This document shows positions 16,801-24,210 of a stretch of 41,209 nt of DNA, piece by piece. Below the pieces are notes generated by a model that had not been told where the DNA came from, made no database searches, and saw only the letters and a list, made by a program, of their open reading frames with translations. Source of the stretch: Clostridia bacterium (GTDB lineage Bacteria > Bacillota > Clostridia > Christensenellales > CAG-138); NCBI GenBank assembly GCA_017407205.1, contig JAFQXA010000019.1, forward strand, positions 1 through 41,209. The letters are read 5' to 3'. Each line of letters opens with the position of its first letter. Within the stretch, counting starts at the first letter, position 1. A program made the position numbers and the translations under genes.

Positions 16801-17352
16801 TTGAAGAAAAGACAGATGACTATCGAAGAATATAAAAACATCTTAGGTGCTCACACTATAATAATCAATAATGTTCGTTACCAAAAGGCTTTCCCCAGTA
16901 TTGTTGAAAAAATAATCAAACAGTTTTTGGTTGATGAGGAAATATTTTTTGGGTTTTGCAGAACTGATGGTGTAAACTTGGTATCAGAACAACAAATGAA
17001 GCTTAAAAGTGAAATACCATTATTTTTTAATAAAAATGGAGATATACAAAAATTAAGTGAATATTTGACGGTGGCAAGAATAAATTTAAGAAACCGTGAC
17101 TATAGTTTTATCCCATTAATTTTTGATTATTATCTTGAAACTATAATGTTTAATCCTAAAGTAGATTGGGAAAAATTTAAGCAGTATCATTATAATTATC
17201 AAGAGCACAGATTTGATGATATTGTGCTTAAACATTTTGCTGAAATACTATTTTGTTATTTGGATAGTGGAGATTTTTTGATTTGTTTTAATCCTCAAAT
17301 GTATAATCCTGGAGATGTTAGAAATATTGTAGTTAAGATACTACAAGGATAA
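16801..17352 (+). CDS. Candidate immunity protein for the YD-repeat toxin
   Basis: The gene follows the toxin stop by 19 bases. GGAGAG (16787-16792) is well spaced for TTG 16801; ATG 16816 (MTIEEYKNIL) is the alternative start, and an ATG at 16750 would overlap the toxin without a site. The product is about 180 residues, cytoplasmic (no signal or membrane segment), rich in Ile, Phe, Tyr and Asn, with charged helical stretches. I recognise no family. Immediate position behind a polymorphic toxin is the standard place for its immunity gene. The DNA is much richer in A+T than the toxin core, typical of exchanged tip-immunity modules. Its stop codon lies inside the GGATAACACAG repeat. Confidence 0.65.
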   Translation: MKKRQMTIEEYKNILGAHTIIINNVRYQKAFPSIVEKIIKQFLVDEEIFFGFCRTDGVNLVSEQQMKLKSEIPLFFNKNGDIQKLSEYLTVARINLRNRDYSFIPLIFDYYLETIMFNPKVDWEKFKQYHYNYQEHRFDDIVLKHFAEILFCYLDSGDFLICFNPQMYNPGDVRNIVVKILQG

Positions 17353-17384
17353 CACAGCGGACGGAAAAGCCTTCGGCTTGAAGT
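17347..17384 (+). repeat. Cassette repeat copy 1 (overlaps stop codon of the immunity gene)
   Basis: Starts GGATAACACAGCGGACGG and continues with a small hairpin AAGCC-TTC-GGCTT. The TAA at bases 4-6 of the repeat is the gene stop. It matches copy 3 (18499-18536) at 34 of 38 positions; three of the four differences fall in the hairpin loop. Confidence 0.85.
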
Positions 17385-17412
17385 AATAAGTAATATTGAA
17401 TAATGAATAAGT

Positions 17413-17464
17413 AACAGAGGGATAATACAGCGGATTAGCTTTCGCGCGTATTGTCCCTTTTGTT
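17413..17464 (+). terminator. Imperfect hairpin, likely terminator after the immunity gene
   Basis: AGGGATAATAC pairs with GTATTGTCCCT (with G-T pairing), followed by TTTTGTT. Its left arm also resembles the cassette repeat (GGGATAATACAGCGGA). Confidence 0.55.
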
Positions 17465-17497
17465 ATTTGCAAGAAACAACGTAGAAGGTGCTTTGCA

Positions 17498-17527
17498 TTG
17501 ACAACAAAATGTAAGAAATGATATATT
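17498..17527 (+). promoter_or_regulatory. Promoter of the second cassette gene
   Basis: TTGACA (17498-17503), an 18-bp spacer and TATATT (17522-17527), about 105 bases before ATG 17632. The gene can therefore be expressed without the toxin operon. Confidence 0.65.
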
Positions 17528-17583
17528 TTTGTTAAGTTAGCAGGGGCGTCGTGGTGGTCTCAAAAGGAAAATGAAAGCGGAGA

Positions 17584-17610
17584 GACACAGAGAACCGTCC
17601 CATGTGTTCC
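17584..17610 (-). repeat. Cassette repeat copy in inverted orientation, upstream of the second gene
   Basis: Read on the minus strand it gives AACACATGGGACGGTTCTC followed by TGTGTC, close to copy 2 at 18037-18062 on the plus strand. The two flank the gene at 17632-18024 like imperfect terminal inverted repeats. Each is itself a short palindrome (ACACA/TGTGT). Confidence 0.75.
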
Positions 17611-17631
17611 GATAATATTGGAGGATACATA

Positions 17632-18024
17632 ATGCCAAGATTCGATAGAAACAACATCAAAGAGTTAAAAGAGTTTTTATACAATAGTTACGATCATGAT
17701 GCAAAATTAGAAAATATTAGATATGACTGTGGTGAAGATAGCATTAAAATTGAGTTGTTTAATCCAATTTTTAATGTTAAGATAGCCCTGATTTTTCGCA
17801 ACATAGGAGTTGTACTTGCAATTAAAGGCGGAAAGTATGGAAATCGTGAAACGATAATTTCGTTAACTATAGAAGAAGATTTTTCATATTTGCAGACTTA
17901 TCTCCCGAAGCATAGTGAATGTATTGAAGGCTCTCTTTACCTACTGCTCCAAATGTTTTCAGGTGATGAATTACATATTGTTTCAAAAGAAGTAATTATT
18001 GAGGAAGCGATAACACGGGGATAA
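17632..18024 (+). CDS. Small cytoplasmic protein in the immunity cassette array, unknown family
   Basis: 130 residues from ATG 17632, chosen because GGAGG (17620-17624) is seven bases upstream; the in-frame ATG at 17602 has no site and would overlap a repeat. The sequence has alternating short strands (SIKIELFNPIFNVKIALIF) and no membrane segment. I recognise no family. Setting behind a YD-repeat toxin and flanking repeats suggest an orphan immunity gene or a small accessory cassette. The last residues (AITRG) and stop codon are encoded by the repeat itself, so the C-terminus may have been created by repeat capture. Low G+C, unlike galE downstream. Confidence 0.6.
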   Translation: MPRFDRNNIKELKEFLYNSYDHDAKLENIRYDCGEDSIKIELFNPIFNVKIALIFRNIGVVLAIKGGKYGNRETIISLTIEEDFSYLQTYLPKHSECIEGSLYLLLQMFSGDELHIVSKEVIIEEAITRG

Positions 18025-18062
18025 CACAGAGCACGATAACACAGGGGACGGTTCTGTGTGTT
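18007..18062 (+). repeat. Cassette repeat copy 2 (triplicated core, overlaps stop codon)
   Basis: GATAACACGGG (18009-18019), GGATAACACAG (18019-18029) and CGATAACACAGGGGACGG (18034-18051) follow one another, then TTCTGTGTGTT. The end forms the palindrome ACACAG-N9-CTGTGT. The middle copy supplies the TAA stop at 18022-18024. Confidence 0.85.
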
Positions 18063-18114
18063 ATATAGTGTATGGAATAATGCTTTATAAAGAAGATTAT
18101 TAGGGGGTATGTCC

Positions 18115-18504
18115 ATGCAAAGAACTAGTATGATAGTTTTATCCATAATATTAAGTGTTGTCTTAATATTATTGCTTGCCGTACTTGTCCGTATTTATAT
18201 TATTCCCGTTTTGAACATTGGATATTCTCAAACGAGTAACCAGGATACTTTTTTAATAGCTTCTCAGTCACCGGACGGTAAATATAATTTAGAAGCATAT
18301 AGGACAGAACCTGGTGCAACTGTTGATTTTTCAATCAGGGTTTATATAATAGATGGCAATAAAAAGAACATGATTTATGATGCATATCATGAATACGATG
18401 CCAAAATTGTTTGGATTGATAATTCTACAGTTTCAATCAATGGTAAAACACTTGATATATCACGTGGTGAAAAGTACGATTGGCGCAGGAATGATAGAGG
18501 ATAA
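18115..18504 (+). CDS. DUF5412-like small membrane-anchored protein in the cassette array
   Basis: 129 residues from ATG 18115 (AGGGGG at 18102-18107, seven bases upstream; ATG 18109 is too close to the site). One N-terminal membrane segment (about residues 6-30) is followed by an extracytoplasmic beta-rich domain with SPDGKYNLEAYRTEPGATVD, IWIDN-type strand (KIVWIDNSTVSINGKTLDI) and a final EKYDWRR. This pattern recalls DUF5412 proteins of Firmicutes, whose function is unknown. In this array it may act as a membrane-facing immunity protein, but that is inference. Its stop also lies in the GGATAACACAG repeat. Confidence 0.68.
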   Translation: MQRTSMIVLSIILSVVLILLLAVLVRIYIIPVLNIGYSQTSNQDTFLIASQSPDGKYNLEAYRTEPGATVDFSIRVYIIDGNKKNMIYDAYHEYDAKIVWIDNSTVSINGKTLDISRGEKYDWRRNDRG

Positions 18505-18536
18505 CACAGGGGACGGAAAAGCCGATGGCTTGAAGT
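18499..18536 (+). repeat. Cassette repeat copy 3 (overlaps stop codon)
   Basis: Begins GGATAACACAGGGGACGG and continues with hairpin AAGCC-GAT-GGCTT. The TAA at 18502-18504 stops the preceding gene. It is the last copy before the galE terminator. Confidence 0.85.
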
Positions 18537-18566
18537 TATAATTAAGATTGAATAAGCTTGAGCATG

Positions 18567-18605
18567 AAAAAACTCCCTTCGTCAAAGCGTGGCGAAGGGA
18601 GTTTT
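18567..18605 (-). terminator. Terminator of galE
   Basis: Inverted repeat AAAACTCCCTTCG / CGAAGGGAGTTTT with T runs on both sides; it serves galE on the minus strand and can also stop readthrough from the cassette array. Confidence 0.88.
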
Positions 18606-18620
18606 GAGTTTGCCGGTATT

Positions 18621-19634
18621 TTATTTGTTGAGATTGTGTTCAAAACGCCATGCGTCTTCGCACATATCGTCGATGCCGTACTGTGCCTTGAAGCCCAAAA
18701 GTGCCGAGGCCTTTTCGGGAGAAGCAACAACTTCAGCGAGGTCGCCGGGGCGACGGTCAACTATTGCATAGGGAACAGCCTGACCTGTTGCCTTTTCAAA
18801 TGCTGCAACAACTTCCAAAACGCTGTAGCCACGGCCTGTGCCGACATTTATTGCAACTGCGCCCGTGTTTTCGCAAGCATAACCGATTGCAAGAACATGA
18901 GCCTTTGCAAGGTCAACAACATGGATATAATCACGAACGCCCGTACCGTCAACCGTGTCATAATCATTGCCGAAAACGCGGAGCTCTTTAAGCTCACCGT
19001 TTGCAACCTTTGCAACATAGGGCATGAGGTTGTTGGGAATACCGTTGGGCTCTTCACCGATAATGCCGCTCTTGTGCGCGCCGATGGGGTTGAAGTAACG
19101 AAGAAGAACTGCCGACCATTCCTTATCTGCAACGCAAAGGTCACGGAACATCTGCTCGCTCATGTACTTTGTCCAGCCGTAGGGGTTTGTGCAGCCAAGC
19201 TCATACTCTTCTTTAAGGGGAACTTCATCACCCTCGCGATAAACTGTTGCAGAGGAGCTGAATACTACACGCTTTACGTTGTGAGCTGTCAAGGCTTCAC
19301 AAAGAGTCAACGTGCAGCCCAAATTGTTCTGATAATATTCGATGGGCTTTGCAACCGATTCGCCAACTGCCTTGTAGCCTGCAAAGTGGATTGCGGCAAC
19401 ACAGGGGTACTTATCAAGTATCATGTCAAGAGCTTCTCTGTTGCGAACATCTTCCTGATAAAACGGAATGTCAACGCCTGTTATTTTCTTGAGTCTTGCA
19501 AGTGATTCGATTTTACTGTTTGAAAGATTGTCAATAATTACGGGCATATAGCCTGATTCGATAAGCTCAACGCAGGTGTGGCTTCCGATAAAGCCTGCAC
19601 CGCCTGTAACGAGAACATACTTTGTGTTTTCCAT
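18621..19634 (-). CDS. galE: UDP-glucose 4-epimerase
   Basis: 337 residues, the usual GalE length. It interconverts UDP-glucose and UDP-galactose with tightly bound NAD+ in the cytoplasm. Visible are the Rossmann motif GGAGFIG (11-17), the catalytic Ser128 (SSSATVY), and Tyr152-x3-Lys156 (YGWTK). The region EEPNGIPNNLMPYVAKVA is typical of the substrate domain, and DGTGVRDYIHVVDLA is highly conserved. It feeds Leloir galactose use and galactose-containing surface glycans. It is a single-gene unit with its own promoter and terminator. The promoter shares both hexamers with that of the divergent gene. Confidence 0.96.
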   Translation of the reverse strand: MENTKYVLVTGGAGFIGSHTCVELIESGYMPVIIDNLSNSKIESLARLKKITGVDIPFYQEDVRNREALDMILDKYPCVAAIHFAGYKAVGESVAKPIEYYQNNLGCTLTLCEALTAHNVKRVVFSSSATVYREGDEVPLKEEYELGCTNPYGWTKYMSEQMFRDLCVADKEWSAVLLRYFNPIGAHKSGIIGEEPNGIPNNLMPYVAKVANGELKELRVFGNDYDTVDGTGVRDYIHVVDLAKAHVLAIGYACENTGAVAINVGTGRGYSVLEVVAAFEKATGQAVPYAIVDRRPGDLAEVVASPEKASALLGFKAQYGIDDMCEDAWRFEHNLNK

Positions 19635-19662
19635 AAAAAATACCTCGTTTTCATTTTTTAAT

Positions 19663-19692
19663 ATTGTACTACTTTTATGCCGTATTTACAAT
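19663..19692. promoter_or_regulatory. Mirror-image divergent promoters sharing both hexamers
   Basis: Plus strand: TTGTAC (19664-19669), 17 bp, TACAAT (19687-19692), for the QueG-like gene. Minus strand: TTGTAA (19691-19686), 17 bp, TACAAT (19668-19663), for galE. The -10 of each promoter overlaps the -35 of the other, so the two polymerases must compete for the same 30 bp. Confidence 0.72.
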
Positions 19693-19719
19693 AGCTTGCA
19701 GGTGTTATAAAATGAATGC

Positions 19720-20562
19720 ATGAGCGATATTTACGGAATTATCGAAGAAACAGCAAGAAAAGAGGGCTTTTTTGAAGTCTTTTTTACTGCACCCGTAAAA
19801 ACAGAGGGCTGGCGAAAATGTGCGGATGAAAAAGGACTTAAAAATATAGTGCTTTTTGAGGATGCAAAAAAAGCGTATCCGTTTGCGAAGTGCATAATAC
19901 TTCTGATGTATCCGTATGAAGTTTTTGAGGAAGAAACACACATAAGCCCATATTACATAGCTTCAAATGATGCGTATCACAAAACGAACGGAATAGTTTC
20001 AAAAATTCGTGAGTTGGGCTTTCGGGCAGAGCAGGCGCATATCCCGCTTCGTGCGGTATTTTTGGAAAATGGCATAGGCAAGATGTCAAAAAACGGACTT
20101 TTGCGGTATGCTGACTACGGTTCAAGAATTATACTGTTCGCGATAGCTACGGATTGTGTTTTGCCGAGAGAATTTGAAGTAAAGCCGACAATGGACTGCG
20201 ATAAAAACTGTGATGCGTGCAAAAATGCCTGCCCCGTTACGGCGATTTCGGAAAACGGCATGGAGCAAAGAAAGTGTATGCGCTTTTACATGGACGATGT
20301 GCCGTATCCCGATTTTGTGCTTGATAACATACAGCATTTTATGGGCTGTGAAATATGTATGTACGCTTGCAGGGAAAACGCAAACGTCAAAAAGCGTAAG
20401 GTGACAGAGGAAGAGCAAGCGGCATTTGACTTGAATAATCTTGCCGATGGTAATGACAAAGAAGCAAGACTTATGGTCGGCAAGAACTTCACACGGCATA
20501 ATAAGCTTCAATACGAGGCATTGAATTTTATACAGAGGGAAGAAAACAAAAAGGAAACATAA
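19720..20562 (+). CDS. Epoxyqueuosine reductase (QueG)-like double [4Fe-4S] protein
   Basis: 280 residues. The C-terminal half has two ferredoxin-type cysteine groups (CDKNCDACKNACP, and MGCEICMYACREN with RKCMRF), and the middle segment GIGKMSKNGLLRYADYGS parallels the GLGWIGKN segment of QueG, the cobalamin-dependent enzyme that makes queuosine in tRNA. The N-terminal half is shorter and more diverged than in true QueG, so this may be a paralog reducing another substrate. No other queuosine gene is near. Three bases separate it from the serine dehydratase genes, which also need an iron-sulfur cluster, and the genes are probably one transcript. The ribosome site is weak (GCAGGTG). Confidence 0.75.
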   Translation: MSDIYGIIEETARKEGFFEVFFTAPVKTEGWRKCADEKGLKNIVLFEDAKKAYPFAKCIILLMYPYEVFEEETHISPYYIASNDAYHKTNGIVSKIRELGFRAEQAHIPLRAVFLENGIGKMSKNGLLRYADYGSRIILFAIATDCVLPREFEVKPTMDCDKNCDACKNACPVTAISENGMEQRKCMRFYMDDVPYPDFVLDNIQHFMGCEICMYACRENANVKKRKVTEEEQAAFDLNNLADGNDKEARLMVGKNFTRHNKLQYEALNFIQREENKKET

Positions 20563-20565
20563 GAT

Positions 20566-21225
20566 ATGAATTGCAGTATTTTTGATATTATAGGTCCGCG
20601 TATGATAGGACCGTCAAGCTCGCATACGGCAGGAGCTGTGCGAATAGGGCAGATTGCCAATAAGCTTGTGGGCTCGCACGTTAAAAAAGCATATGTAACG
20701 CTTTACGGCTCGTTTGCCGAAACGGGCAGAGGACACGGTACTGATATGGCAATAGTCGCAGGAATACTCGGTATGGATCCCGATGAAGGCGGAATCCGAT
20801 ATTCTCATTTTACGGCACAGCAGATGGGCATAGATATAAAAATTGAATTCAGCAAGGAAGAAGCTGCACACCCCAATACTGCAAAGGTTCATGTTGTCGG
20901 CACAAACGGTCAGGAATATACGTATATAGGCACATCGGTAGGCGGCGGACGAATTGAAATAACTTCAATAAATGATTTAGAGTTGGGCTTTTCGTGCGAA
21001 TATCCCACGCTTATAGTTTTCCATGAAGATAAGCTTGGCACAATAACAAAAGTAACTTCGATTCTCGCTGCGGAAAAGATAAATATAGCTTTTATGAAAG
21101 TCTTTCGTTCGCAAAAAAGTCAGGCGGCATGCATGGTAATAGAAACTGACTCGCAAATAAATGAAAGCGTGCTCAAAAAAATAGAATGTGCCGCAGAAAA
21201 TATAACGGAGGTGTGCTTCATATGA
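20566..21225 (+). CDS. sdaAB: L-serine dehydratase, iron-sulfur-dependent, beta subunit
   Basis: 219 residues. The N-terminal domain has the family signature IGPSSSHTAGAVRIG and GSFAETGRGHGTD; the C-terminal part (about 147-219) is an ACT domain (PTLIVFHEDKLGTITKVTS) that may sense serine. With the alpha subunit it deaminates L-serine to pyruvate and ammonia, a fermentation entry step in clostridia. The stop overlaps the start of the alpha gene (ATGA at 21222-21225), giving translational coupling. Confidence 0.95.
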   Translation: MNCSIFDIIGPRMIGPSSSHTAGAVRIGQIANKLVGSHVKKAYVTLYGSFAETGRGHGTDMAIVAGILGMDPDEGGIRYSHFTAQQMGIDIKIEFSKEEAAHPNTAKVHVVGTNGQEYTYIGTSVGGGRIEITSINDLELGFSCEYPTLIVFHEDKLGTITKVTSILAAEKINIAFMKVFRSQKSQAACMVIETDSQINESVLKKIECAAENITEVCFI

Positions 21226-22136
21226 ATATGGTATTTTCTACGGGTGAGGAATTGCTTGAAATATGCAAAAGCGAAAACATCTCAATAAGTGAAGCGGCAA
21301 TACGCTATGAGCTTATGATAAGCGAGCGTGACCGTGATGAAATATATGAAGAGATGCGGTTAAACCTTAAAACGATGAAGGACAGCATTAAAAAAGGTCT
21401 TTCACATAAGCACGTTTCAATGTCGGGGCTCGTCGGAGATGATTCAATCACAATGCTGGAATTTGCTTCACAAGCCGCAATGGGCGAAAGAATGGCAAAA
21501 ATAGTTGCATCTGCAATGGCGGTTACCGAGGTAAATGCAACCATGGGATGCATAGTGGCAGCACCTACGGCAGGTGCAAGCGGAATACTTCCGGGAGTGC
21601 TTATTGAGTTTGCGCATCAGCATGAACTGGACGATGAAATGATATTAAAAGGTCTCTTTAATGCGGCGGCAATAGGTGTACTGATAGCAAAAAATGCAAG
21701 CATATCGGGTGCATCGGGAGGCTGTCAGGCGGAAACTGGTTCAGCTTCTGCCATGGCTGCATCGGCACTTGTTGAAATGCGTGGGGGCACACCTTTGCAA
21801 AGCCTTGACGCTGCGGCTATGACACTTAAAAATGTAATGGGGCTTGTTTGTGACCCCGTTGCAGGGCTTGTTGAATGTCCGTGCATAAAGCGAAATGCAC
21901 TCGGTGCGGTCAATGCTGTGCTTTGCAGTGATATGGCTTTAGCCGGAATAAAGAGTATAATTCCTTTTGATGAAGTAGTAACAACAATGAAGAATGTAGG
22001 CAAAATGATGCATATTGACCTCAGAGAAACCGCAAAAGGAGGTCTTGCAGCAACGCCTACAGGAATAAAAATAGCCGAGAACATGGCAAAAGCAAAACAG
22101 AAAACATCTCAGGCAGATAACAGTAAAAGAGATTAA
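21222..22136 (+). CDS. sdaAA: L-serine dehydratase, iron-sulfur-dependent, alpha subunit
   Basis: 304 residues from ATG 21222, chosen for the GGAGG at 21207-21211 and the ATGA overlap with sdaAB; an upstream in-frame ATG at 21186 lacks a site. This subunit holds the catalytic [4Fe-4S] cluster. Conserved cysteines occur in SGGCQAETG, GLVCDPVAG and VECPCIKRN, with the preceding signature APTAGASGILPG. It pairs with SdaAB to make pyruvate from serine in the cytoplasm. The enzyme is oxygen-sensitive, fitting an anaerobe. A macro-domain gene follows after 15 bases. Confidence 0.95.
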   Translation: MNMVFSTGEELLEICKSENISISEAAIRYELMISERDRDEIYEEMRLNLKTMKDSIKKGLSHKHVSMSGLVGDDSITMLEFASQAAMGERMAKIVASAMAVTEVNATMGCIVAAPTAGASGILPGVLIEFAHQHELDDEMILKGLFNAAAIGVLIAKNASISGASGGCQAETGSASAMAASALVEMRGGTPLQSLDAAAMTLKNVMGLVCDPVAGLVECPCIKRNALGAVNAVLCSDMALAGIKSIIPFDEVVTTMKNVGKMMHIDLRETAKGGLAATPTGIKIAENMAKAKQKTSQADNSKRD

Positions 22137-22151
22137 GGGAGGCAAGGCTTA

Positions 22152-23156
22152 ATGCCGCTTTTAACAGTAAGAAACGATATAACGACTATGGAAGTTGATG
22201 CCATTGTCAACGCAGCAAACAAATCGCTTTTGGGTGGTGGCGGTGTTGACGGCGCAATCCACAAAGCTGCCGGAAAAGGCTTGCTTGAAGAGTGCAAAAC
22301 GCTTGGCGGCTGCAACACGGGCGAGGCTAAGATTACAAAAGGGTATAATCTGCCCTGTAAGTATGTAATACACACGGTAGGTCCCATATACAAAGACGGC
22401 AAGCAGGGCGAGCGTGAAATGCTTGAATCATGCTATAAAGAATCCCTTTTGCTTGCAAAGGAAAAGGGGCTTGGAAGCATTGCTTTTCCGCTTATTTCAG
22501 CAGGTGCATACGGATATCCGACGGAGGAAGCCTTAAGAGTTGCCAATGACACGATAATCAAGTATTTGGAAAACAATGACGATATGACAGTATACATTGT
22601 CATATTCGACAAAAAGGCACACACGATAAGCAAGGAGCTTTTTGACGAAATATCCGAGTATATCGACGATAATTACACCCGTGAATACGAGGAAAGTGCA
22701 GTAGAACGGCGCAGGCGGAGAATACGCAGCGAAGAACGGTCTATGTGCTATAATGCACCGAGCTGTGCCGAGCCTGTAATGCTTGAAGAAAACCTTGATG
22801 ATATGCTTGAAAATCTTGACGAGAGCTTTTCTGAAATGCTGCTTCGCAAGATAGACGAGAAGGGCATGACCGATATTGAATGTTACAAGCGTGCCAATAT
22901 TGACAGGAAGCTGTTTTCAAAGATAAAGAGCAATAAGCTTTACCATCCCACAAAACGAACGGCAATTGCTTTTGCGATAGCACTTTGCCTCTCGCTTGAA
23001 GAAACGAGGGAGCTTCTTTTAAAGGCAGGCTTTGCATTATCCAAGAGCAATAAATTTGATGTGATAATCGAGTATTTCATAGTCCGAGGCAATTATAACG
23101 TATTCGAGATAAACGAGGCATTGTTTGCGTTTGACCAAGCTTTATTGGGTGCATGA
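22152..23156 (+). CDS. Macro-domain protein with C-terminal HTH-like extension
   Basis: 334 residues. The first 170 are a macro domain with the ADP-ribose-binding signatures [18 protein letters not shown] (20-37) and [11 protein letters not shown] (about 113-123). This family removes ADP-ribose from proteins or hydrolyses O-acetyl-ADP-ribose. A basic linker (ERRRRRIR) leads to an acidic helix and then a helical C-terminal domain (about 235-334, [33 protein letters not shown]) resembling an XRE-like helix-turn-helix domain common in clostridial proteins. No ADP-ribosyltransferase or sirtuin is visible nearby. Start 15 bases after sdaAA with GGGAGG upstream. The vWA gene follows. Confidence 0.88.
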   Translation: MPLLTVRNDITTMEVDAIVNAANKSLLGGGGVDGAIHKAAGKGLLEECKTLGGCNTGEAKITKGYNLPCKYVIHTVGPIYKDGKQGEREMLESCYKESLLLAKEKGLGSIAFPLISAGAYGYPTEEALRVANDTIIKYLENNDDMTVYIVIFDKKAHTISKELFDEISEYIDDNYTREYEESAVERRRRRIRSEERSMCYNAPSCAEPVMLEENLDDMLENLDESFSEMLLRKIDEKGMTDIECYKRANIDRKLFSKIKSNKLYHPTKRTAIAFAIALCLSLEETRELLLKAGFALSKSNKFDVIIEYFIVRGNYNVFEINEALFAFDQALLGA

Positions 23157-23210
23157 AAATGTCGCATTCAAAGCGACCAAGACACAGTTTTAAAAGTTTA
23201 TAATCATGGC

Positions 23211-23234
23211 TGTAAGGAGAACTTCCTTGCAGTC
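23211..23234 (+). promoter_or_regulatory. Hairpin in the leader of the vWA gene
   Basis: CTGTAAGGA pairs with TCCTTGCAG (one G-T pair) around a short loop, followed by the true ribosome site. A TATAAT (23199-23204) lies just upstream but has no clear -35. The dyad contains a decoy AAGGAGA site. Confidence 0.4.
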
Positions 23235-23259
23235 AACTTTATTTTTGGAGGTAGCTTTT

Positions 23260-23922
23260 ATGGAAAAGAAAATAAAAAAGGGTAACGGTGTTACGGAGCT
23301 TGTATTCATACTTGACAGAAGCGGTTCAATGAGTGGCTTTGAGAAAGACACGATAGGCGGTTTTAACTCAATGATAAACGAGCAAAAGACGAACACTCAA
23401 AAGGCATATGTTACAACGGCGCTCTTTGACAATGAGCTTCAGATTCTGCATGACAGAATTGAGCTTTCAAAAGTACAGCCGATGACGGAAAAAGAGTATA
23501 TGACAAGGGGAAGTACCGCACTTTATGATACGATAGGCAGGATGATAAACCACATAGGGCATATCCACAAGTACGCAAACAGAGATGATGTGCCCGAACA
23601 CACAATATTTGCAATCACAACTGACGGATATGAGAATGCAAGCCGTACATTTGATGCAAGAAAAGTAAAACAGATGATACAGCACCAAAAAGACAAATAC
23701 GGTTGGGAATTCATATTCATAGGTGCAAACATTGACGCAGAAGAAGTGGCAGACGAGATAGGCATAGGAAGCGAATGTGCCGTGGAATACAGGCAGAACT
23801 CAGACGGTGTTAAAGAAGTATACGAAGGCATAAACCGAGCAGTTCACAGCATGAGAGAATGCGGCACAGTGAACAGCACGTGGAACGAGAGAATAAGAAA
23901 GCACAGGGAAGAGACAAAGTAA
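23260..23922 (+). CDS. von Willebrand factor A (MIDAS) protein, cytoplasmic
   Basis: 220 residues from ATG 23260, set by GGAGG at 23247-23251. It shows the metal-ion-dependent adhesion site: DRSGSM (Asp19, Ser21, Ser23), the Thr of RGSTALYDTI and the Asp of TTDGYENAS. There is no signal peptide or membrane segment, so it binds an intracellular partner. Such small vWA proteins occur beside macro-domain and phosphopeptide-binding genes in Firmicutes stress or signalling clusters. Here it follows the macro gene by about 100 bases. The partner and role are unknown. Confidence 0.85.
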   Translation: MEKKIKKGNGVTELVFILDRSGSMSGFEKDTIGGFNSMINEQKTNTQKAYVTTALFDNELQILHDRIELSKVQPMTEKEYMTRGSTALYDTIGRMINHIGHIHKYANRDDVPEHTIFAITTDGYENASRTFDARKVKQMIQHQKDKYGWEFIFIGANIDAEEVADEIGIGSECAVEYRQNSDGVKEVYEGINRAVHSMRECGTVNSTWNERIRKHREETK

Positions 23923-23948
23923 TAAGTCAGAGTGAATATTGAACAAGT

Positions 23949-23980
23949 GAAAAAACTCCGCAAAAAAGCGGAGTTTTTTC
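23949..23980 (+). terminator. Terminator after the vWA gene
   Basis: GAAAAAACTCCGC (23949-23961) pairs with GCGGAGTTTTTTC (23968-23980). It closes the transcript from the serine dehydratase/macro/vWA cluster. Confidence 0.92.
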
Positions 23981-24157
23981 ATCAATATTTATTATTTTTT
24001 GATCTTTGTCTCCGACTTCAATTCGTTTTTTGTTCTGCTCATATAGCAGAGTTTTGGCATTTTACTCATCAAACAGGAATAAAAAAGAAGCAAAACCAAA
24101 AAGAATTGCAACATTATTGTGTTAAAAATTAAGTATTGATAGAATATTGTAAACAAA

Positions 24158-24175
24158 CATGGTATAATCACCATG
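24158..24175 (+). promoter_or_regulatory. Extended -10 promoter inside an inverted repeat, cohesin/dockerin operon
   Basis: TGG immediately before TATAAT (24163-24168) gives an extended -10. CATGGT (24158-24163) and ACCATG (24170-24175) form a perfect dyad around it, a plausible repressor site. No standard -35 is seen; the AT-rich 170 bases upstream hold nothing else I can name. AGGAGG precedes ATG 24211. Confidence 0.55.
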
Positions 24176-24210
24176 AGAAGATATAAGCTTCTTTCAGGAG
24201 GAATGAATAG

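Noticed and set aside
17347..18540. Insertion sequence remnant
   Set aside because: There is no transposase fragment; the repeats are short palindromic elements at gene ends, so I report them as cassette repeats instead.
18558..19505. 315-residue ORF on the plus strand opposite galE
   Set aside because: It is the antisense of a clear galE. It begins inside the galE terminator, is Cys-rich without domain logic, and reflects galE codon bias.
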